DNA of 64,000 nucleotides, taken from Onchocerca volvulus. Lineage: Eukaryota; Nematoda; Chromadorea; Rhabditida; Onchocercidae. The notes under the pieces were generated by a model. It did no database searches and was not told where the DNA came from. It saw only the letters and a list, made by a program, of their open reading frames with translations. The translations under genes and the position numbers were made by a program. Numbering within the stretch: the first letter of the stretch is position 1; each line of letters opens with the position of its first letter. Positions 37,301-50,120 of the stretch are shown here, one piece after another. The stretch is from the NCBI GenBank assembly GCA_000499405.2, contig HG738141.1, forward strand, positions 280,032 through 344,031, read 5' to 3'.

Positions 37301-40300
37301 TTAAATTTAAGGAAAAAAAACGAAAAATTCATCAATTTTCAATTATTTCAATTTTTTTTTCTCCTAATTTAATAAAATAAATTATGATATTGATGCTTAC
37401 GAGGTAAAGACCATTCACCACTTGGCATATATTCCGAAATATCAAAACCACCCTTTCCGGGTTGTAAATCTAATTTATCACCACCATATGTCCATGAACC
37501 AAACTGAAATTTACACATAATTTTTACTCGAAAAATAATTTACTAAAAAAAAAATATTTTCGTTAAAAAATTAAAATAATTTAAAAAATTGCACCACATT
37601 AGAGATGATTCTATTCGTTACTTTTTTTTTATTAAAATTATTTATTGAAAAAAAAATCTCTTTTACTTCATTTCTAAATCATTTTTTATTTCTCAATTTT
37701 AAAAAACTAAAATATTTTGTATAAAATTTGCAACCTTGACTTATAAAAACAAATCATGATATACTTTGATACAAAGATAAGATTTTGATTTACAAATAAA
37801 TCATAATAATTGATAAAAGATTGATAATTTTGATTTGTAAATAATAAACATGTATTATTTTTTATTCGATGAACTAAAAACACAAATAAAACGAAAAAAT
37901 TTAAAAATTTGCTTAAATGATATGTTAATTTTTTCACGATAAGTAATTTCTTCGTTTTCGTTGGCAAATATAAATAAATTAATTGATACGTTATCCAAAC
38001 ATATTTATAATGCATCTAATCGTAAATCTTAGTAAATACAAATTTGATAATTTAAACATTTAATTGGCAAAAAAAAAAAAAAAGAAGAAATAAATGAAGA
38101 AGAATTAAAACGATCGCTTTTATTGATTTCTTATTGAAAATTTCTTATTAACATACGTAAAATTATAATAAAATAAAAGCAAATATTGATCAATTTTCAT
38201 TTGTCACTCAAAACAAAATAATCTATCATTCATCTAACAATAAATGATAGATTATTTTGTTTTGAGTAATAAATAATAGGTTCCTCATAAAATTTTAAAT
38301 TAGTAATTTTAGAATAAGAAATCAATAAAAGTCGATCAATCATAAAAAGTTGATTAATCTCAAAATAGTAAATAATAGGTTGAATAATTTGAGGATAGCA
38401 AGTAAATTAAAAGAAAAATTAAATTTAAGATAATAAATAATCGATCACTCTTGAAATAGTGGGGTAAATCATTTTAGGATTTTTTATTTCAAGATAATTA
38501 ATTTTGGATAGTTCAAATAGTAGGACAATTAATTTTAAACAATTAATGAAATGGCCAATTTAAAGATTTTTTCATTTTTTCGAAAAAAAAAATTAAAAAG
38601 ATGTCATCTGAATATATTGTCGTTTTTCACATTTAAAAATGTCAGCTTAATTGGAAATCAACTTTACCGTGATGCAAATTAACTTGCAACATAATATGAG
38701 AATGAGTTATTGGAAAAAAAAAATTTTAATTAATTTAGAAATTAACTTCTTGGAGAAGACTAAAATAAAAAATTACATTTTATAACAACAAAAATTATTC
38801 CATAATTTATCGTATAAATGATTGAAAGTAAGTTTGTAAATTTTCAACCAGTACATTGCTGCCAAAAATTATTGTAGAAAAATTTTCAAAAATGAAATCA
38901 AAAGTTAAAAATTACCTAAAAATACATAAAAATTACCTTGAAAAAGCATCGTTGCTCATCGAAAGGAAACCATTCGATGTTAATTTTGCAACTAATTTTG
39001 AAAATAGCCGGTGGAATCCATGAAATATCACCCGTATTATAAACAATCATATTGGTCGGATATGTCGAATCAAAATTTGCATCAACGCTATAAAATAATA
39101 TTATTTTTATTGATTTAACGCATTTATTAAAAAAAAAAAAAAAAGTAGCAAAGTAAGATCATTTTAACTTAGATAAACAATACGAACCAATTTTTTTTTT
39201 TCAAATCAAAGTTTCAAAATATTTTTACTTCGTTTTCGAAAACGTAGGAAGCTACTGATCCGGAATCATAAATCGGAAACATGAGGTGATAAAATAAAAG
39301 AAGAATTTAAAAAATTAAAGTTATAAAAAAGAATAACAAGCTAAAATTTAAATTTCATCCAAAATTTGAAAAAGAAAACTGTTAAAAACAGAAAAAGAAT
39401 TATTATCTGAAATTATTGCATCTACGCTGTAGAATAACATTTTTTTAACTAATCTAGCATATTTAATAAAAAAAATTGGGTAAAATTTAAATTTAATCAA
39501 AAATTTTTTAAAAATATTTTTAAAAATACAAATAATATTATTTTCTGAAATAGAGAAAGTATATAAATTTCACTGAAATAATATGAAATAATAAATCTAA
39601 ATCACAAAAGATAATACATATCATATATTGTTTGAAATGAAATAAAAAAACTTAGCCATTCGGTAAAAAAGTTGAAAAGTTTAAAAAAAAAAAAAGGGAA
39701 AATAGATAATTAGGTTATCTTCTGATATTTTATCATAGCAAAGACTAATTAAAAGCATTTTAAATGATAATATATATTATGTGACTAATTTAATTAGTAA
39801 ATATTAGTAATTTTATCGAAATTAGAAAAATGATGTCAAGTAACATGATATTATCACATAAAACCATATATTAAAGTAACTTAGAGCATAATTTATTAGC
39901 TTAATAATAGATGTAAAAATTATTGAACAAGATTTTTTTTAAAAAAAATAAAAGTTCGCGTCATTGTAATTTTTAAAATTTGCATGAGTTTGTTTTTTAA
40001 TTCGCTAATTTAGTTCTACCAGCTATTAATTGAAGCAATTATTTAATCTTATCAGTTATTGATTAGAGCAATCATTCAATCTTATCAGTTATTGATTAGA
40101 GATATTACTTAATGTTAACAGTTATTAATGAGATCAATCATTTAATCTTATCAGTTATTAATTGGAGTAATTTTTATGCCTGTTATAAAGTAGAACATCC
40201 GGTTTCCAAATTTTACCAGCTGGAAAGCGGACATCCGTTATATTTCCGTACTTAGCTTTATCCCATCTAAGTTTATAATCATTCCATGCCTGTAAACAAA

Positions 40301-41467
40301 AAGAAAAAAAAAGGAAAAATAAAGAATATTAAAAATATGACATGATTTAATTGAGTCATAATGCAATGATATTAGGCCATTTGAATTAACTATATAATTA
40401 TAAAATCCTATTTTAGAGTAATCAAAATTAGCTATGATTTTTTGCTTGCATTAATTAATTAGAATTTGCTCTATCTATTTGCTTAGCTCAGTCTAAACTT
40501 CTGATATATCACCCCAAACTGTTACGGTATTAAAAAATTCAAATTAAACATTATATCATTATTAATTATCATATGATAAAAGTATAACTTACAAAATCAA
40601 GCCATGCATTTACATAAACAATCTGATTCTTCTCGTCAACATCAATAATTTGTTGTAAGGATACTTTCAAATAAACCTGAGCAAAATTGACTCCTGTTTT
40701 TCTTTTTGATAACAAATAAGTTTATGATGGTATTCATTAAATAAGTAAATAATTCATTAAAATAAACAAATAGCTAACACAAGTCAAAAAAGAAAAAAAG
40801 ATTAAATATAAAATTCAGCACTTAATCTGGGAAAGCATCATTCAATATTATATGATACTAGTTAGATCCAGAAAAGTTTCATGTAACCGGTCCATCTAGT
40901 CCGAAAGTTCTTAAACACGCGCCTCATCTATATTAAAAATATGCGCCTATTCGAATGCAACGTTGCACCAGAATTTCAAATCAATCGTGAAGAATTTGAA
41001 ACGTTGTGTAAAAATGAACAATGCAGAAAGTGGACGTAATCAATAAATTTAATCCGATTAATTACTGCTACACCTGTGACAGGTAAAAAAAAAAGTAGGA
41101 ACATGTGCATAAAAACATACGCCCATTCGAATGCAACGTTGCATAAAAATTTGAAATCAACTGATAACGAACCAGCAATGTTGTGTAAAAAGTCACAACG
41201 AACATTTACGTTTTTATTTTTATATCGATAACATATGCTTATAAAATTAATTGCTAAAAAGAATATTTTTAATTTTTAAAAATCAATAAAACTAACCACC
41301 ACAGGTTCGGAATGATTTTGTACCGGACGCTCCAAATTATTGTAATTTTTCATTAAATCTTCATAAAGACGACGTTCATGATAGCTGCCAGTAATTAGTT
41401 GTAGAAATGCAAATAATGAGATCAAAAATAGGCACCGCACTAATGAATTGGTCCACGATTGTAACAT
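34043..41467 (-). CDS. Nicotinic acetylcholine receptor alpha-type subunit (ACR-16 group)
   Basis: Twelve minus-strand exons join in phase to 506 residues: 41297-41467, 40593-40676, 40180-40289, 38937-39087, 37401-37503, 37090-37191, 36734-36826, 36481-36567, 35582-35691, 35197-35363, 34550-34727, 34043-34207. It is a ligand-gated cation channel subunit of the plasma membrane. Seen in order: signal peptide (start at 41467 preferred over the ATG at 41503 because the hydrophobic core then follows directly); [13 protein letters not shown]; an N-glycosylation site GNIT near 101; WKPDVLLYN; a Cys-loop C155-C169 with 13 residues between; SWTYGG of loop B; vicinal cysteines YECC at 219-220, the mark of alpha-type subunits; TM1; GEKI before TM2, fitting cation selectivity; [13 protein letters not shown]3; a long cytoplasmic loop; TM4 and a short tail. 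Ligand residues look intact. The paralogue within the nematode ACR-16 group cannot be fixed by eye. The intron after exon 3 has a GC donor. Confidence 0.95.
34355..34406. other. Assembly join: poly-A, single N, poly-T
   Basis: A run of about 35 A ends at one undetermined base (34387), followed by about 19 T. It lies in the last intron of the receptor gene. The symmetric arrangement suggests two contig ends joined at low-complexity sequence rather than a true inverted structure. Confidence 0.8.
38206..38267. repeat. Perfect hairpin, 25-bp arms, 12-base loop
   Basis: The arm at 38206-38230 is the exact reverse complement of 38243-38267, ending in AATCTATCATT on one side and starting AATGATAGATT on the other. 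It sits in intron 4 of the receptor gene. No mismatch in 25 base pairs makes chance unlikely even in AT-rich DNA. It may be a miniature inverted element or a recent foldback. Confidence 0.9.
40019..40170. repeat. 33-bp tandem repeat, about 4-5 copies
   Basis: CTTATCAGTTATT recurs at 40048, 40081 and 40147, with a variant GTTAACAGTTATT at 40114, giving a strict 33-bp step; a partial copy precedes. It is in intron 3 of the receptor gene and ends within about ten bases of that intron's GC donor. Confidence 0.85.
40178..40179 (-). other. GC splice donor (GC-AG intron) of receptor gene
   Basis: On the minus strand exon 3 ends AACAG and is followed by GCATAAAA, not GT. Only this junction keeps phase with the next exon (CGTTGATGCAAATTTTG), completing the conserved [10 protein letters not shown] segment, and the acceptor TTTATAG is normal. 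GC donors are a known minor class, usually after a strong AG exon end as here. Confidence 0.8.
40900..41210. repeat. Dispersed repeat, two copies in receptor intron 1
   Basis: Copies begin at about 40929 and 41106, each with a TAAAAA(C/T)AT(G/A)CGCC start, ATTCGAATGCAACGTTGCA, an AATTT(C/G)AAATCAA segment and, further on, GTTGTGTAAAAA. The two are about 177 bases apart. The same family occurs at 26401. A 16-base exact inverse match to 26515-26530 lies at 40900-40915. Confidence 0.65.
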
Positions 41468-44400
41468 CCGGTCAAATGGTTTTTTTTTTTTTGTCTTGGT
41501 CACAGGATAGTTCAGTTAGCCGGAAACGGTATAGAAGAACAAAAATAACAGAAATAGCTTGATGACTTGATTTACGGAAATTTCCACTTTTCGTTTTTCG
41601 TTACTAAAAAAAAAATCTATACATATCGTATTTTCGCAAATTTATAATCATTTTTATGCACACAATATTTGACAATGAATAATTAAAATTAATTTTAATT
41701 TATTAATAGTTCACTATTTTCAAATTTACCAACATTCCTATTAAATTCGTTGTTTTTGCTCTTTTCTTTATCAATCAATTCTTCCTATTTATTTGTAACT
41801 GTAACCTTTGAAAATTTTCAAAAGATGAAAAAGAAAATACAAAAAGAAAAAGAAAAAATATATATTAGATTTCATGAAATTCAAATTTTGCTATAAAAAT
41901 GTTAATTATTACTGATACAAAGGTTATAATTTATTTGAAAAATATCTAACTACTTCTTTTTTAATCATCTTATCATATAAAAAATAAAATTCACGAAATT
42001 AACGGTAAAGTTATGCTAACATTTCAATAATGTTCAAACTAAACCGTTAAAAATTCAGCAACAATTATAAATAATTCTAATGTTTGTGTCAGTTGGTGTT
42101 TTACACCAATCGGTAAGTGGAAAGTTATTTTTGAAAATAATGGAAAACTTTTTTTTTGCTTCTCAACTTTTTGTTCATTTTCTATCTTTAATTGTAAATA
42201 AATAAAAAAAAATAATGAAAGTTCAGGTAAACAAAAAACTATTGTTTTCAATTATCATCTATCATTAGCATATCATTATTTGATAATAGTATTTAAAATT
42301 ACGTGTTAATTTACTAACAATTAATTAACTACCAAATAGTCCCATGATGAAAGCCTTTATGACAACTGTTTAAATATTTTCTTTTGATCAAACCGCCAAC
42401 AAAATCCCATAAAGTTACTTTTTTCAATTTCTAAATATTTCATGCAATAAAAAAAAAAAAAAAAAAAAAAAGCAACAAATATTTCTCTTTGAAGCCGATT
42501 ATTTGACTTATCTAAAAATTCTTAAAAAAAAAAATTCGTCCCAAATATTTTGCTATAATTTAATCGAACCATAATTTATAATATAAAAATTGAATTTTAT
42601 AGTATCGTATATATAAATGAGTCAAAATTTTCAATAAATGAATTGAAAATTTTCCAGTGTTATGGAAAAAAAAAAATTGATATTTATTTTTTTTTTTTAA
42701 TCCTCCCTCATTTTTCTCATCTCCTCCTTCCCCTCATCTTTTTTTCTGGAATTTGAAATTTTGTTAAAAAGCAAGACTAAGATTAAAATGTATCTTTTGC
42801 GAAGGACTATGAAAATTGAAAAAAAAAAGAATTTTAGAAAAATATAATGAGAAAGGAAAGAACCAAAGTCTTCAAATTTCATCCAATGTAATAAGGTATT
42901 AGCAAAAATGAATAAATGAAATTTCAGTTTTCTAATTTTTTTCCTTTTTTTTTTATTTAATACTTTTCTATATTTTAAAAGAATTTAAAAATTCAGCGAA
43001 AAAAATGAAAAAAGTTTTAGAATATAATATGAAAGCGGAAGGATTGATATAACAAATCATTTTTTAACTGCATTTTTGTTTTAAAAAATCAATTGAAAGA
43101 AATGAATAAGTATATTTTAATCATCGTGATTAAATACAAATCCATTTAAATTTTATTTTATTAAAAAAAATAAATTTTCAAATTTACATTAGCTCTAATA
43201 AATGATCAATTAATTAATTAATTGCAACAAATTTATTTAATTATTTTATGAAAAAGGAAGAGAAAATCTTGATGAAGAACTTCGTTAATTTAAAAAAGGA
43301 AAAAAATGATATTGAATTATTTCATTTCAATAAATGTGTAAGAAAAAAAAAATGTTTTTTATTAATTTAAATGATGTGAATTCTTTCTTATTAATCATAT
43401 GCTATTAATTCAATCATTAATAACATAAATATCGATAAATAGCTCAAAAAATTTGAATTATTATTTCCGATACAATTATTATTTGATCATTTTTTGCTAA
43501 TTTAAGCAATAATTTACTTATGGAATCATTTCTTGATAGGATACGACTTATGTTTATTAATTAAAACTTTACAAATTTGCTATGAATATTATGTAGTTAG
43601 TGTAATTATGAAATATTCCTGTTTAATTCATTTGCTAATCTAAATTTGAGTGAATTAAGTATTCCAATTTTAAATATTTAAACTGCAACAATATTATTTT
43701 AAATTAATTTAAAATTTATTAAATGTCTTGAATGTTACTAAAACAAGGCTATCTTATTTGTAAATTATCCAGGTTGCGAAGTTGAAAAAATTAAATACGA
43801 CCATTATCGCAACAAATCGGTAAGTTTGCTAAACAAGAAAAGCTGTTAATTTTATAAACTAATCATATAACAAAAATTGAACTTGAAACTCATCGCAACT
43901 ATTAGTAAATCTTACGAAATGATAATCTCGTGAAATATTCAGGTTGTAAAGTTAGAAAAAAATCAAATAATTAAATTAAATTTTCATACAAAATGTAACT
44001 TTTAAAATAAATTGTAAAGCGATATATTTCAATTATTTTTTGTTTTTCTATAATTATGAAAGAATTATTTTGCTCAAAAATGCTGCAAAATATAATAACT
44101 GCATAAATCGATAAAAATTTGTTGGAAAGTTTTTTGGTCGTTTTTTTTTTCTTTTTTTTTTTGGATATTGCCATTAAAAAATGATGATTTAAAAAAAGGA
44201 AGATGAAGGAAAGATAGGATAAAAAAGGATGATTTAAATTAAAATATAACAAAAAATTTGTGAAAAAATATAAACGGGGAAAAGTATAAACACACATAGC
44301 TAAAATATAAAATGTATAACTTTAACGTATAATACATATTTGAATAATAATTATAAAAAATTAAATTTACGTTATTTCGCAATTTTCTATCTTCCCATTT

Positions 44401-44974
44401 TGGAATTTTTGAGCATAAAACTAATTTATCAGAGTTGTAATTTTTCCCTCTCCTTTTTTTTTTTTTTTTTCAAATTTTCTTTGCTTTCCTTTACTTTACG
44501 ATTTCAATTAAATTTTCATTATTACTCATTTGATTTTTTTAGGCTAAAATCTTTTTAAACGCGCTAACTGTACCTGGCCTAATCTTTCTATTTTCATAAA
44601 TCATAGTCAATTATTTAATTGATTAGATTTCTCTTAAGCCAATTAATTTTAATTTTACACAAGCTAATTAATTCTAATTTTCTCAAGCTAATTAACGCAT
44701 CAAATACTGATGAAATTATAAGCAAGCTTAAGATTTATTTTAAATCGTAAAGTTTTTTGAGATCATTCATTTGCATACGATTATTATTTAATACAAGTAT
44801 ATTCTGCATTTTTCTCGTTTTTATTATTATCAATTTTTGATAATGATAATCACAACTACTCATATTACTATTATTTTTTACAAAGTTATACTACAAGTTT
44901 ATATTTAATAACAAATTCGAATGCTGCATTCGAATTTTTGAATCTTAAAAATATTAAAATGATAAATAAAAAAT

Positions 44975-45340
44975 CATTAATGATAACTATTATCAATTTT
45001 TAAAATTAAGTAAGAATCAGATTAAATTTAAAAAATAAAGTTATTTTATTTCTCATTTACTATAAATTTTTTTTTCATATTTTATAAAAATTTTTGTAAA
45101 TTTACAAAAAAGTTACGAATTTTGATTATCATTGTATCATTGTTAACAATTATTATCAATTCTTAAGTTAAATAAAAATTTAAAATTCCAATACTGATTA
45201 TTTTATATCCCAATCACTATAATTTTTGCTTCATATTATCACTGTATCATTGCTAACAATTACTATCAATCCTTAAATTGACTAAAAATTAGTTTAAAAT
45301 TAAAATACAATTTTTTTATATCCTATTTCAGGTTCTGTCG
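44975..45340. repeat. Degenerate tandem repeat, about 110-bp unit
   Basis: TATCATTGTATCATTGTTAA at 45127 returns as TATCACTGTATCATTGCTAA at about 45237, followed in both by TATCAAT(T/C)CTTAA and similar flanks. A more diverged copy seems to precede at about 44983. Confidence 0.6.
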
Positions 45341-48300
45341 TATAAAAATTATTAAAGATGTTGTGAAAATTTTTTTTTTGAAAAATTAATAAACTTGATT
45401 ATAAAAAGCGAACTTGCAAAAAAGAAAAGTAAATATTTTTTAAGAAATAAAAGAAAATTTTTTTTTGAATCCCGATGAGTTTTACACTAGTCCGAAAAAA
45501 AAAAAAAAAAAATTGGTGAAAAGATGAATAGTTAGAGATAAATAAAATGGATGGTTGAAAGGTTGAAAAAAAAAATTGCAAACTTGGCCAACTAAGTTTT
45601 TTTTTCTTTTTTCTTCTTTTAGATATTTTTGTTTAAGAATTTCACTCTCGAGAAAAACAAATTATAAAACGATATGTTTTATGAATATACATTTATGAAA
45701 TTCGTTCTTGCTATGTTATATTATCAAAAAATTTTCAATAATTGTCATTTTTGTCGGCTTTTGCCTCCCAAAAACGAAATTATTTTATTTATATGACAAA
45801 TGGATTTTTATAAATGAATATCAAACGGTAATGCTTAAAAATAGCAATATTGATTGAATTTTAGAAAAATTATAAATTCATGCAATTTTATAAGAATATT
45901 TTCAGGAAAAAAAAATTGAGAGCATTTAAGACAAAAAAGTAAGCTTAAAAAGAATGTGCAGTAACAATAGCAATAGTTTGCCCAAATAATAGATGAATTA
46001 GTAAATGTGATGGATTTTTGATGAATGCAAAATAATGCAGCCAAGAGCCAGGAGCCAAGAGATGGCCCATTTTAGGCCTATAATATGCTCAATTTTCAGA
46101 TGGTACTATTTTTTTCTTTTTTTTTTTTGCCAAAATATTTGAAATGTTTTGGCAAAAAAATATGGCTTATTTCTTATATGAATATTTTAGAAGGGGAAAA
46201 ATGTAATTCTGATAATCTATGATCATTTATGTACTCGAATTAAATTTAAAACAAATTAGACCATAAAAATTTCCAAAATATCATGAAGAAATTTAAATTT
46301 AAGATATTTTACTTACTTCTTTTAAAATATATATCTTATCTTTTTAATTGCAAAGTTAAAAAAAAAAATTTATTTGATAAAAATTTATTTCTTTTTTCAT
46401 ATTAAATCGTTTTTTTTTTTTTTTTTTTCATTTTACAAAATCATATCGTTCCATACAGTATTGGAAGTATATGAAAAAATTAGAGTACAACTGAAATAAT
46501 TGAAATATTTCAAATTTGCCAAAAAAAGACTTTTATTTTATGATTTCACCAAAATGTTCGAAAATAGCGATATTGATTGATTTATTTTTAGCTTCAGTTT
46601 TTTCTTCTTTTTTTTCGCAAAAAATTATAATATTAAAAATATATGACAAAATATTATAATAATGTATTTCAAATTTGCTAAAAAAAAAAAAAAAAAGAGG
46701 ACTTTTATCACATCATTTCATCATTACATGTTAAAAGATCGCAAAATTGATTGATTAATTCTGGCTTTTTTTTTCTTTCTTTTTTTTTGTTGGAAATAAA
46801 AGATATTAGGAAGTATTTTACTGCTGCTTCCATTTGCATAAATCAAGAAAAGTCTAAAAAAGAAAATTAAAAAAAAAGAAGCATCAATTTTTTTTTTTGA
46901 TGAAAACAAATAATTTATTATCTTTGCTGGTGGTTTATTTTAGACACAAATCTTTAAGCAAATTTTTCAACCAATAAAAATCACTTTTTCATCTTTTTTT
47001 TTCCTTTTTTTTCTAATCATTGCAAAAAAATGGGAAAAAAAAAAGGAAGAAAATAATGTCAAGATGAAAAAAGTACGTATCTTTGATCATCTGTCAATGA
47101 GACAAATAGATCCCAGTTGATTTAAAATTTCGAATATTTTAAGCTTTTTTTTCATCCCATTAAAGACTTTTAATATTTGTTTAGCTTTTCTTCTTATTTT
47201 TTTTTTTTTTTTTTTTAGCTTTAAAAGATGAAATGCAAAAATTCTTTAGTTTTATTTCAAAAATTTGCTTTCTTTCATTTTTCTATCTGTAAAATGAAAT
47301 TACTAATGAAATTATTGAATAAAAGTGGAATATTTGAGTATTAAAATAAAAATTAATATAATATTACTTGATGTTTATTTAATAACACACGAAGTTTTCT
47401 GGTTGTTAACTTTTTTTTTTTTATTTTTGCCATTATTATGATACTTTTATATCTTTCCTATAAATTAAACATTAATTAATGGAAATAATTGGAAATAGAA
47501 ATGAAAAAGAGGGAAGGAACAAAAACAGAAAAAAAAGAATTAAAGAAATAATTTTCTTTTCCTTTTAAATTATTTCAATTATTTTTAATACATATTTTAT
47601 CATCATAACAATAATAAAACAATTACCAATATGTTTTTTAATTAATTCAATATTTCAAAATTCTGCCGACATATTAATTAAATAATTATCAATGAAAAGA
47701 AATATGTAGTAAATGAATTATGATATTTTTGCAAACAATAATTATTATTTAAATATGGAGAATCAAAAATGCTTCAATTTTTTATTATATTATTTAGTGA
47801 AAGTTTTCGAAATTTAAATTAAAAAAAAAAATCTCCAATTCAAAGTTGATTAAAACGAAATTTTAATTTCAAAGTTGATTTAAAATAGCAAATCTTTTTC
47901 ACCATTTTAATCCCTAAATTTTTCGGATTTAATTAAATTCAGTTGTTTCTTACATACAAATAAAATGAAAACATAAATAAGTGAAGAATATAAAATAAAC
48001 TAATTACTATTATTCAATTAGTATACAAGTTTTTAATTAATTTATATATAAATCATGATTATTAATCTTTTATTTTGCATTTTCATTACAATTTTAGTAA
48101 GGTGATAATGAATGCACCAGATACCTGCGGGAAAAATCATCAAGATATTTGTTAATTAAATAAATATTTCAACTACTTTTTCTCTGCAAATAATTAATGA
48201 AACTTGACAAAAATCGAAAATTAAAAATAATAGTAAAATATTAATTAATACTAATAATAGTAAAAATATTAATTAATACTAATTAATACGGCTAAGTAAT

Positions 48301-49025
48301 AATTAATTTTCGAAAATAATACATAAATGTAAAATTTGCATAAAGTTAATTAATTTAAATTAATTCAGTAGTTATGTCAAAAAAAAAAAAAAAAAACTGT
48401 GAAAATTTTAATACTACTTAACGAAAAAAAAAGTTTTTTCTCATCGTTTCTTCCTATCATTAATTTCAAACTACTTCATCTTTTTTTTTTTTGAACTTTC
48501 AAAAAAAACAAAAAAAAAAACAAAAGAAAAGGAGAAATAAGCACAAACAATAATCAATCATAAAAGAATTTGAGAAGAAATTTTTATTTACAAGTTCAAA
48601 AAAAAAATTCAAAATTCCTATTGATTAGGAGTTGCTTATTTTCATTCTTTTTTTGCGAAAAATACATTTTAAAATTGCGAATATTTTCAAAAAACAAAAA
48701 CAAAAAAATTAATTTAATTTAAAAGGTAAACATTTAGTATTTTATTCTTCATTTAACGAATCTAAAATTTTCATTCGTGCATCCAAAAAAATTTCGATTA
48801 CCATTTCTGGACAGACAAATCCCGTGGGATAATTATAACGTTTATCAACAAAAAATTGTCAGCCAAAAAAAAAAAAAATTTCTTTTTTTCGCTTTTTCCC
48901 ATCATCTCGTCGCTGTTTCGCATGATTCAATTCGTTGCAAATGAATTATCGCAAATATTCGAAATAAAAAATAGGCAGAAATTAAAAAATTATCAAAAAA
49001 TTTCTGACATTTACTAATTAATATA

Positions 49026-49180
49026 TTCGTCATACTATCATATGAAAAAGAAGAAGTATAATAAATTCAAATTAATTGCATTAATCCTTAATTATTGTTA
49101 ATTTCGTCATACTATCATATGAAAAAGTAAAAGTATGATAAATTCAAATTAATTGCATTAATCCTTAATTATTGTTAATT
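49026..49180. repeat. 77-bp tandem duplication
   Basis: TTCGTCATACTATCATATGA begins at 49026 and again at 49103, and the units continue nearly identical through AAATTCAAATTAATTGCATT and AATCCTTAATTATTGTTAAT. Few differences imply a recent duplication. Confidence 0.9.
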
Positions 49181-49849
49181 ATTTCGCCATTTTTTTTTTT
49201 TTTTTGCAAAATAATAAATATGAGTACAAATAGTAAATATAATGAGGAATGTAAATACAATATTAATAAAAATAAATTTAAAAAAAAAAAAAGATCTAAA
49301 ATGAAATATGCAAAACGATTTTTTACATTCATCTTTTCCAATTCTTTTCTTATATATCCATGATTTTTAATTTAATTTTTTTCTTCTTCCGAATTTTTCT
49401 ATTTGTCAAAATATTTCAAGTATTTTTTAATTTCTAATTAACAAAAAATAAACTTGATAATTTGCTATTCAAAAATTTCAAAAATTAATTTTGAACAAGA
49501 TTTTACGAATGCTATTGGTGATAATTTTAGGTACATAATAGTTTTAAGCGTAATTACATACGGATCGTTATTTTCATTTCATTGGTGAAAATAATTTGTG
49601 AAATAAATCAATTGATTGATGAAATTTTTAAAATAAACAATTTAAGAGAGTTTTCCGAGCTTTTATTTCATTTTCTTTTTATTTTTTTACTCCAGCAGAT
49701 TAATGCTAAAATAAAATTGTGAAAACTTTGAAATTATAAATTTGTTATAAATGACAAATCATTTGAATGAAATTTTTGACGAACAGGTATATTCGGATTG
49801 ATTATCAAATTTTGATGAAACAGTGACTTTTAAAATATACAGTAATAGA

Positions 49850-49945
49850 ATAATAATAATAATAGCAACAATAATTAATAATAATTAATACTAATAATAA
49901 TGATAATAATAATAATAATAATAATAATTATTATTATTATTAAAT
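49850..49945. repeat. AAT/ATT trinucleotide microsatellite
   Basis: A run of AAT units turns into ATT units near 49928, so its right part is self-complementary. Confidence 0.85.
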
Positions 49946-50075
49946 GAATAAGAAAAAATATGATGAAAAAAGAAGAGCAAAATTTTTCACATTTGTTGCA
50001 TGAAAATATCAATCAATATTGTTTAAATTTCACTATTTTACTCCCTTTAAAATAATTTATCACAAGTTGTTAGTA

Positions 50076-50120
50076 TTTATTCCGACTAATCAATTTTCAC
50101 AATTGATTAGTCGGAATAAA
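50076..50120. repeat. Perfect hairpin, 20-bp arms, 5-base loop
   Basis: The arm TTTATTCCGACTAATCAATT is followed by TTCAC and then by its exact reverse complement. The arms are less AT-rich than the flanks. No transcript context is visible. Confidence 0.92.

Noticed and set aside
43971..44558. Open frames on both strands with Lys and Phe runs
   Set aside because: Generated by A and T homopolymers; no further support.
49850..49945. AAT/ATT fold-back as a possible regulatory hairpin
   Set aside because: A trinucleotide microsatellite is self-complementary where AAT meets ATT; no special structure is needed.
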